Assembly: GCA_002786715.1 (NCBI GenBank)
Contig: PCTW01000010.1
Coordinates: forward strand, 1 to 64,000
DNA: 64,000 bases
Direction: 5' to 3'
From: Bdellovibrio sp. CG22_combo_CG10-13_8_21_14_all_39_27
GTDB taxonomy: Bacteria; Bdellovibrionota; Bacteriovoracia; Bacteriovoracales; Bacteriovoracaceae
Below are positions 58,008 to 64,000 of this stretch, in pieces (within the stretch, counting starts at the first letter, position 1; each line of letters starts with the position of its first letter). Position numbers and translations under genes: made by a program. The notes beneath the pieces were generated by a model that had not been told where the DNA came from, ran no database searches, and saw only the letters and a list, made by a program, of their open reading frames with translations.

Positions 58008-59072
58008 ATGAATGATTCAACAGAAAAAAAATCCCGCAAAGGGTTAGTAGTTCTTTTATCTCTCATTGGAATATTATTTCTTATTCCGATGCTTTATTTT
58101 TTAATCGTGATTCCTCGCGCTGATATTCAACGGTTGGCCAAGGGATACGTCGAAATCAAAGTGACCAAAGAGGGTGTTGTTTATACTCAAACAGATAAAA
58201 AACCTCAGTATTGGGTTTCTTATAGCGATGTTAATTATGTGGCCCTTCACGCTCTGGTCGTGAGTGAAGATTGGTTATTTTATGATCACAAGGGTTATGA
58301 CTTTGAACAAATGAAAAAAGCCTTTGAAGACACCATTGAAAAAGGTGAACGTTTAAGAGGAGCGAGTACTATTTCTCAGCAGGTTGCAAAGAATCTTTAC
58401 CTATCTTCAGAGAGAAGTTTTCTTCGGAAGTTCAACGAACTTATTTTTGCCATTTATATGGAAAGGCATTTGTCGAAGCAAAAGATACTCGAAGTTTATA
58501 TGAACATCATCGAGTTTGGCCCCAGCCTGTATGGAATCAAACCAGCTTCTAAAAAATATTTCAACAAAATTCCAAAAGACTTAACTCCACGTGAAGGTGC
58601 TTTTTTAGCCATGCTCCTTCCTAATCCTAAAAAGTACTCTCAAAGTTTTCGAGAGAGGAAGCTGACTGAATATGCTCAAACAACGATAGATGAGATTCTT
58701 GAAAAAATGGTTCAGGCCAAATATCTCAAGCAAGAAGACTTAGAGAAAGCTCGCAAAGCTCTCTTTTCTTGGGAAACAGGTGAGGGGGCAATTCCAGGTC
58801 AAGAAGATTCAGGAAAGGAATCGTCAGCTGACGGAAAAATGGCTCCAACACAACCGGCGATTGATCCAAATAAGCCACTTCAATTGGAACAACATAAAGC
58901 TTCAGCTAAAGATGCTCCTCGCAAGAAAAGAACGAAGAAGGCCCGCAAGAAAGCTGGAGACTCAGATTTTCAAGCTGATAGTGATTTGCAGTTAGAAGAA
59001 AACCCCGAATTTGATAAAGATGCGATCATTGAAGATACTTCTGGTTTAGACGAAGAGTTTTCACTCGAATAA
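58008..59072 (+). CDS. GT51 peptidoglycan transglycosylase with charged C-terminal tail
   Basis: A 354-residue monofunctional biosynthetic peptidoglycan glycosyltransferase. A single N-terminal transmembrane helix (LVVLLSLIGILFLIPMLYFL) is followed by the GT51 domain: the catalytic glutamate in VSEDWLFYDHKGYD (Glu87), RGASTISQQVAKNLYLSSER, RKFNELIFAIYMER (second catalytic Glu144), ILEVYMNIIEFG and PREGAFLAMLLPNPKKY. It polymerises lipid II into glycan strands in the periplasm. No transpeptidase domain follows; instead about 100 residues are predicted disordered, with basic (PRKKRTKKARKK) and then acidic (LDEEFSLE) stretches, which is unusual. Its stop abuts the convergent protease gene. Confidence 0.93.
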   Translation: MNDSTEKKSRKGLVVLLSLIGILFLIPMLYFLIVIPRADIQRLAKGYVEIKVTKEGVVYTQTDKKPQYWVSYSDVNYVALHALVVSEDWLFYDHKGYDFEQMKKAFEDTIEKGERLRGASTISQQVAKNLYLSSERSFLRKFNELIFAIYMERHLSKQKILEVYMNIIEFGPSLYGIKPASKKYFNKIPKDLTPREGAFLAMLLPNPKKYSQSFRERKLTEYAQTTIDEILEKMVQAKYLKQEDLEKARKALFSWETGEGAIPGQEDSGKESSADGKMAPTQPAIDPNKPLQLEQHKASAKDAPRKKRTKKARKKAGDSDFQADSDLQLEENPEFDKDAIIEDTSGLDEEFSLE

Positions 59073-60059
59073 TTACTGATTAAGTAGAGATTGAATGATT
59101 TTGCGTTTGTAGCGCAATTGAGTATCGTCTTTGATGAAGTCGACTAGTTTATCTTTAATAATAACACTTGGAACGGCATAACTTAAATTTTTCCAAACAT
59201 CACGAGATTCATTAACTTCGATATTGCGAAGATAGTCTGAAACCTGATAGACCGTTGGTTTGGGAGAAGGCGAGGCCCAAAAGAGTCCTAGAACATGTCC
59301 CGATTTGGCATTAATAACAGCTGAGCCTGAATCCCCTGGAGAGAGATCACAACCGGTGGCAAATGACCAAACTTCAAGTTTTAGATGATCATCTGGATCA
59401 GGATTACTCAATATTTTATAGCGTGAATCAGGTGACAGCACTCTGCAATCCGAACTCATTTCTAATCGTGGATAAAGATTTTCGTTGAGGGCCCGGCCAT
59501 GACCAATTGTTAGAAGTGGGGTGCCTTTGCTAATTTCAGTATCGAAAGCAAATCGCAAAGGAAGAATATCGCGCATTCCATTTTCAATGGCCGCAGTTTT
59601 TTCTAGAGAGAAAATGATAAGATCTATATCGGGTAGATCGACGATAATTCGCTTACAAATTCCAGAGACTCCAGCAAGAGTGAATTTCACGAGTGGTGCA
59701 AATGTAGTTAGTCCACAAGTGAGGACGTTGGCAAAGACGTGGTAGTTTGTTGCAACTAAATATTCACCATCAATATTACCGAGATAAAATCCGGTTCCAA
59801 TATTAAAGGCGGAGATAATTTTCGCAGTAGCGAGAGCGGCCCTGCGAATTTGAAGATCTTGTAAGTATTGAGGCTGAGAGAGCAAATCGATACGATCCCA
59901 CGAACTCCCTAATCGATAAGGGGAGGAACTAGAACTTTGGTTTTCGAGCCGACTATTGTCAGCTGAAGAAAGCAACCCAGAGTCCTTCGATTGGCCACAC
60001 GCTGTGAGAAGGAGCGCTAAGACCATCGCTATAGGGAAACAAGTTTTACCTAAACGCAT
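59073..60059 (-). CDS. Lipoprotein trypsin-like serine protease
   Basis: A 328-residue protein with a lipoprotein signal (FPIAMVLALLLTAC, lipidated Cys21), then a 30-residue serine-rich tether and a chymotrypsin-fold protease. The triad is complete: His107 in VATNYHVFA, Asp146 in LPDIDLIIFSL, and Ser244 in CDLSPGDSGSAVINAKSGHV. Cysteines at 115 and 134, and at 205 and 237, can form the usual disulphides. It is probably exposed on the outer membrane or in the periplasm. It is divergent from the giant secreted protein gene at 60245 across a 185-base region. Confidence 0.88.
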   Translation of the reverse strand: MRLGKTCFPIAMVLALLLTACGQSKDSGLLSSADNSRLENQSSSSSPYRLGSSWDRIDLLSQPQYLQDLQIRRAALATAKIISAFNIGTGFYLGNIDGEYLVATNYHVFANVLTCGLTTFAPLVKFTLAGVSGICKRIIVDLPDIDLIIFSLEKTAAIENGMRDILPLRFAFDTEISKGTPLLTIGHGRALNENLYPRLEMSSDCRVLSPDSRYKILSNPDPDDHLKLEVWSFATGCDLSPGDSGSAVINAKSGHVLGLFWASPSPKPTVYQVSDYLRNIEVNESRDVWKNLSYAVPSVIIKDKLVDFIKDDTQLRYKRKIIQSLLNQ

Positions 60060-60244
60060 TATATGGGTTTTAGCACATTTAAAGGAGTGAACCTAAGACG
60101 CAGTGAGATGTAGATACTTTTTTTAGAGTACATTTCTACACAGCTAATAGATTCAAATAGTTAGACTCCCCTTAAGAGTCATGATCTTTGGCACGTCTCT
60201 TGTAAATAATCTCTGTATAAGTGTTTAAATCAGGAGATAAGTCA

Positions 60245-63200
60245 ATGAAATGGTTCAATTTAGCCCTTCTCTTTCTGTCCATTTTCTTGACGGCCGTCAA
60301 TGGATTGAATGCAGCAGTTACTGACCCCAACGTTTCATACAACGTAAAACGCGGTGATGTGATTGTCTCAGAAGAAGGCTTAGTTGTCTTAAATGTTCCT
60401 ATGGACTTAGTGGTACGCAAGGCCCGCGAAATACTTTTAGCACCAGGAACACAAATCGTTGAACTCTCTCGATTTGAAATGGACCCAGCACAAAACCTGA
60501 TGTTGATGGAAGGTATCGCAGAACTTCCCGCAGATATTATTACTGATATGAACGACATTGCTGGAGGCGGAAGCTTTGCAGTTAAACATCATTTCAAAAT
60601 TGCTTTCAAACTACCTTCTAGTAAAAAATTGGCCATGACTCGTTACTTTAGTATCGAAATTGTGGAATTTAAACTTGATGGTCAAAGTTATCTCAATGCT
60701 CTTCATCGTTTAGGTCAATTTGCAGTGGGATTGCTCGTCAATACTTCTTTCATGGATTATATGCTCGACATTACTCCGGAAGTTCGCGCTCAAACTGAAG
60801 GTGAGCCGCTGTCAGATATGATTAAGCGAATGATTGAACAAAAAGGCATTCGTATTCATGGCAACTCTCTTTCCTTTAAACTCAATCTTAAAGAGATGGG
60901 CGTCTTTAAAGATTATGCCGAAGTTGAAGACTTGCGTGTATGGAAAGTCGCTCCTGTTCTTTTAAAAGGGACTCAAAAATATGTCCTCAGAATCGAAGCA
61001 GGCTTAGGTATACCAGCGAATGAATGGTTTGCAGCTGATTCTCAAAGACAAGAAAATGATAATCGAACATTAATGGAAGTGCGAAAAGATGTTCTTAGTA
61101 AGTACTCGAGTGTACCAGAGGCCATGAAGCACTTTCGTCAGACCATTTCTCAATATAAAAAGCAGATGAATTTGGAGGAAATTTCTGATCGCGGTCAGAA
61201 AGATGATCGTCGTTTAGTAAGCGTTCTTGAAGGGAAAACTCGCACAGCTCTCGATATGAAAAATGAGCTCTTCCTGGCCAATCCAGAAGATCATTACAGC
61301 TCATTTATTGCTGAAGGTGATGAGTATATCATTAGCGTTTTATCAGCTCTCAAAAAAGATGAACTCACTCGTCAAAGAATTAGCAAAGGCGGCAGAGCGG
61401 GAAGCGATCGTCCTTTTCTCGTGAAGAGACTTTCGCAGGAAACATTCTCGCAATTGGTTCGTTACTTTAGAGATTTTGAATTTGAAAATGAGCAAATGTT
61501 TCCAGAGATCGAAGCGATCTTTGATCCAACCGTACCAGGCGTTATTTTACGCGGTATTATGAACGTCAATATTAATGTTTTTATGGCCATGGGCATGGAA
61601 GGTTCGCCAGTCATTTTCGATCAGAAAAAACCTTGGCGTGCAGCTGAAGACAGATACGGCGCTGGAATGCCCTTTGAAGCAACTCTCAAACTTACTCTTT
61701 TTGATAAGTCGGAGCTCGGTATTGATGTGACTCACTTTTCAATCCTTTCAGATTCTGAAAGAACAAGTCTAGATGTTAATGGTAAACACGGGCAAATTAT
61801 TGCGACTTGGGTGAAAATGGCAATTGTTAATACGTTAGCAACTACACTTTTCGAAGATCCACGTGATCCAGGTCAACCTCAAGGAACGCCTGCTCCAATT
61901 GATCCGAATCGTATCAAAAACAATGTGATTGCTCTTGAGAAAAACTATAAAAACTTACGTGGTAAATTGACATATAAAGCAGAAGACTTGTTAAAGCTTG
62001 CGACACTTGATTTGGAAAATAATCCGTTTCTGACTGCAGGAGTTGAGCATGTTAAGCGTAAGAGTGATTATATCCTGAAGAATTTGGTTCGTTACGACGA
62101 AGAAACGGGAATGATCATCGCGAAGCTCGATCCTCGTTTGGCCTCTGAAACGATTATGGCATCTCAAAACAATGTCCAAATTTGGAATATTGGCCCTTAT
62201 TATTCTAAAAAATTAAATAGAACTTTCTTTGAGCTTGCTCTTGGCAATATGACGCGATCAAAAGGCTATTTGAATGAGCAGCAAAAACGACCTGAAGAGC
62301 GTGATTCACTAGAGTTTGTTGGAATTGATGAATCTCGTGATCAAGTACCTTGGGATATGCAATTAAACCTCGATCTCAAGAGCTTTGAAGCTTTGGCAAA
62401 TCAAATTTTGGCCGATGCTTATCAACAACAAAATAAAGAAGTGAATGCACTTTTGGCCAAAGAAAATGAGCTTGAGTCTTATCTGATAAGAGATATGACA
62501 ATTAAAGCAATCTCTGGTCATGAAGTTCAAATGGGCATGGTTTTAACACATATAAAGAAATCAGAGAGAAGTCGTATCAATCCTGCAAGATGGTTTGGCG
62601 ATTCTCATACAATTGACAAGAAATCTATTTCTCTTAATTTAGTCTTAGGATTAAGAGCGGCCAATCTTAAAGAATTTAAAGATAAGTTGAAGCTTGCTCC
62701 AAATGAAGTTGTTCTTTCTCAAGATGTTCTCGCTGTCGATGTGATAAGAGCTGGACTCACAATGAGTGGAGACACAGGCTTGGTTGATAAAATCGTAGGA
62801 CTCGTGGCCCGCGATCTCGATTTCAAGAAAAGCTCATTAGCAAAAAAGCTTAAGGTTTTAGTGCTTAAGTTTGCACATGGCTTTCTCCATTCAACTGATC
62901 CAAATAAAAATGGAAATATGGAACTTGGTGGAGTGCGCCTAAACCAATACGCAAAGATTATTACTCATGCTGAAGAGATTCTCATTCAATTAAATCCTCA
63001 TATCGGAGGTCAAGCCTTTGAGCTAAAGCTTCTTCCAAATGCTGAATACAGAGGTGAAAAAACGGGGATCGTTCTCGATGCAAGCCACAACGAAATGAAT
63101 CTAGATTTTACTTCGACCGGTTCATTATCAACCCTTGATAAAGGAGACATGGTCACATTGATGAAAAAGGCCAATGATCTCTTTACTAAAGTGAATCAAG

Positions 63201-63757
63201 AATCTGATCCAGCGAAGTTCTTGGCCATGGTAAACGACAGAAGCTTGATGGATAAAGTTTTTTATAATAGTGACTACACTAAACTTTCCTTCATGCATAA
63301 ATTAAAGCGTCTAATGAATATCTATCCCGGTGTCTTACGTTTTATTGAACTCGATAGAAGTGTTGTCGACACCATTAATGCTCAATTGAATACTCATTTT
63401 GGCATTAGCTTAAGTCCTGTTAATAAGGAACAAATTACTTCGACGGGAGCAGAATTGGTTTATTTTGCGACCGTTACAACTGTTCTCAAAGTGAATATAG
63501 ATCGTATGGTAGCAAAGCTTAATTCAATGAATTTAGGTTCTTCTGCTGATATAAGCGATTGGACCGATTTGTCTTCAGAATTAGAGAGAAGATATATCAA
63601 TCCATTACTTACGACTTATAAGAAAGATTTTCATAGTATGAACCAAAGAATGGCGAAAAAAGGTATAACAGACTGGAACATGACTTTTTATCCAGATGCC
63701 TTATTTGCTGAGTCTTGTTTTGATCTTATCAGTGGTCTTCGAGGAGAGCGAAACTAA
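60245..63757 (+). CDS. Very large secreted protein, unknown
   Basis: A 1170-residue protein starting at ATG 60245, with AGGAG nine bases upstream; the ATG opens a signal peptide (MKWFNLALLFLSIFLTAVNGLNA). No family recognised. The sequence is mixed alpha/beta with few or no cysteines over most of its length and several similar-looking blocks in which a strand pair is followed by LRIEAGLGIPANEW, LRGIMNVNINVFMAM, LTLFDKSELGIDVTHF, FFELALGNMTRSKGY, ISLNLVLGLRAA and LGGVRLNQYAK. This suggests a tandem array of related beta domains. Possibly an envelope scaffold. The next gene begins within its stop codon (TAATG), so they form an operon. Confidence 0.82.
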   Translation: MKWFNLALLFLSIFLTAVNGLNAAVTDPNVSYNVKRGDVIVSEEGLVVLNVPMDLVVRKAREILLAPGTQIVELSRFEMDPAQNLMLMEGIAELPADIITDMNDIAGGGSFAVKHHFKIAFKLPSSKKLAMTRYFSIEIVEFKLDGQSYLNALHRLGQFAVGLLVNTSFMDYMLDITPEVRAQTEGEPLSDMIKRMIEQKGIRIHGNSLSFKLNLKEMGVFKDYAEVEDLRVWKVAPVLLKGTQKYVLRIEAGLGIPANEWFAADSQRQENDNRTLMEVRKDVLSKYSSVPEAMKHFRQTISQYKKQMNLEEISDRGQKDDRRLVSVLEGKTRTALDMKNELFLANPEDHYSSFIAEGDEYIISVLSALKKDELTRQRISKGGRAGSDRPFLVKRLSQETFSQLVRYFRDFEFENEQMFPEIEAIFDPTVPGVILRGIMNVNINVFMAMGMEGSPVIFDQKKPWRAAEDRYGAGMPFEATLKLTLFDKSELGIDVTHFSILSDSERTSLDVNGKHGQIIATWVKMAIVNTLATTLFEDPRDPGQPQGTPAPIDPNRIKNNVIALEKNYKNLRGKLTYKAEDLLKLATLDLENNPFLTAGVEHVKRKSDYILKNLVRYDEETGMIIAKLDPRLASETIMASQNNVQIWNIGPYYSKKLNRTFFELALGNMTRSKGYLNEQQKRPEERDSLEFVGIDESRDQVPWDMQLNLDLKSFEALANQILADAYQQQNKEVNALLAKENELESYLIRDMTIKAISGHEVQMGMVLTHIKKSERSRINPARWFGDSHTIDKKSISLNLVLGLRAANLKEFKDKLKLAPNEVVLSQDVLAVDVIRAGLTMSGDTGLVDKIVGLVARDLDFKKSSLAKKLKVLVLKFAHGFLHSTDPNKNGNMELGGVRLNQYAKIITHAEEILIQLNPHIGGQAFELKLLPNAEYRGEKTGIVLDASHNEMNLDFTSTGSLSTLDKGDMVTLMKKANDLFTKVNQESDPAKFLAMVNDRSLMDKVFYNSDYTKLSFMHKLKRLMNIYPGVLRFIELDRSVVDTINAQLNTHFGISLSPVNKEQITSTGAELVYFATVTTVLKVNIDRMVAKLNSMNLGSSADISDWTDLSSELERRYINPLLTTYKKDFHSMNQRMAKKGITDWNMTFYPDALFAESCFDLISGLRGERN

Positions 63758-64000
63758 TGAAAAAGTGGTTATCATTATTCTTTTGTTTGTTTTTGAGTTT
63801 CCAATCGGTTCACGCACAAGCTGACGAATCGACGGCCCATGGTCCGATCGGAATGGATCCCGCGAAGCTTCAAACTGTAGCTCGTAATATTTTTAATATG
63901 TCTCAAGTTATGACGGAAAAATTTCTAGTGGCAGATGCTATCGGACTTTCTTTCTATATTATGCGCTACATGGCAGAAATTGGAGAGTACACTCTAGTCA
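63757..64000 (+). CDS. Secreted protein, partial (cut by window edge)
   Basis: The first 81 codons of a gene that runs off the right edge. ATG 63757 overlaps the TAA of the giant secreted protein gene and follows GAGGAGAG, a strong ribosome site. It opens a signal peptide (MKKWLSLFFCLFLSFQSVHA), and the mature start is QADESTAHGPIGMDPAKLQT. A segment IGLSFYIMRYMAEIGEYTL suggests an amphipathic or membrane-associated helix. The function cannot be judged from the fragment; coupled translation with the giant protein suggests a partner. Confidence 0.8.
   Translation, partial: MKKWLSLFFCLFLSFQSVHAQADESTAHGPIGMDPAKLQTVARNIFNMSQVMTEKFLVADAIGLSFYIMRYMAEIGEYTLV

Noticed and set aside
60164-60180. Inverted repeat GACTC / GAGTC upstream of the giant secreted protein gene.
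   Set aside because: Only five paired bases with a seven-base loop; expected by chance at this frequency and not followed by a T tract.

Overview
The window is a gene-dense, AT-rich (about 40% GC by eye) chromosomal segment from a Gram-negative bacterium. It holds about 60 protein genes, no recognisable rRNA, tRNA, CRISPR array, prophage or insertion sequence, and no gene-free stretch longer than about 250 bases. The long series of secreted proteins and lipoproteins fits a predatory Bdellovibrionota bacterium of the Bacteriovorax/Peredibacter type: a gingipain-type protease, a trypsin-like lipoprotein protease, secreted nuclease-type and glutaminase-type enzymes, and beta-barrel-like proteins. 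That assignment is inference from gene content; no marker gene was compared. The strand switches very often, many convergent genes overlap at their stop codons, and TTG and GTG starts are used repeatedly.

Layout. 0.2-8.3 kb: a secreted repeat protein, a DAACS-family transporter with a neutral-amino-acid-type binding site, a PEP-synthase/rifampicin-phosphotransferase-like enzyme coupled to a membrane-anchored beta-propeller, a rhomboid protease, a lipoprotein of the endonuclease/exonuclease/phosphatase fold and a DOMON-like protein. 8.3-14.5 kb: slipin and NfeD separated by an unrelated secreted-protein gene, guanine deaminase, exonuclease III and an XRE regulator. 14.5-22.7 kb: two secreted proteins, then a housekeeping run of RpoH-type sigma factor, rpsO, pnp, dut, a small PHA-system-like protein and a 2Fe-2S ferredoxin. 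22.7-36.6 kb: a PH-like membrane protein, two HAD phosphatases of the App1/DUF2183 type, the phnDCE phosphonate-type ABC transporter, a C25 cysteine protease, a serine beta-lactamase-like hydrolase, a C45-type Ntn hydrolase, MgtC and a coiled-coil/small-heat-shock fusion.

36.8-47.2 kb: beta-barrel-like and zinc-finger proteins, inosine-guanosine kinase, a secreted protein-glutaminase-like enzyme overlapping a small secreted protein, TatD and TcdA. 47.3-53.8 kb: a pyrimidine cluster, pyrB - fused carAB - pyrF, in which both carbamoyl-phosphate synthase subunits form one polypeptide. 53.8-64 kb: a two-gene unit (unknown protein plus a GmhB-like HAD phosphatase), large secreted coiled-coil proteins, a GT51 peptidoglycan transglycosylase, a trypsin-like lipoprotein and a very large secreted protein whose downstream partner is cut by the window edge.

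Functional links. Guanine deaminase, inosine-guanosine kinase, dut, pyrB-carAB-pyrF and exonuclease III give this segment a nucleotide-metabolism theme. A second theme is the envelope: proteases, a transglycosylase, lipid-phosphatase-like HAD proteins, slipin/NfeD and the rhomboid. No clearly defined new multi-gene defence or mobile system is visible. The most unusual items are the coiled-coil/Hsp20 fusion, the glutaminase-like protein with its small overlapping partner, the carA-carB fusion, the substrate-site change in the DAACS transporter, and the repeated 4-base stop-stop overlaps.
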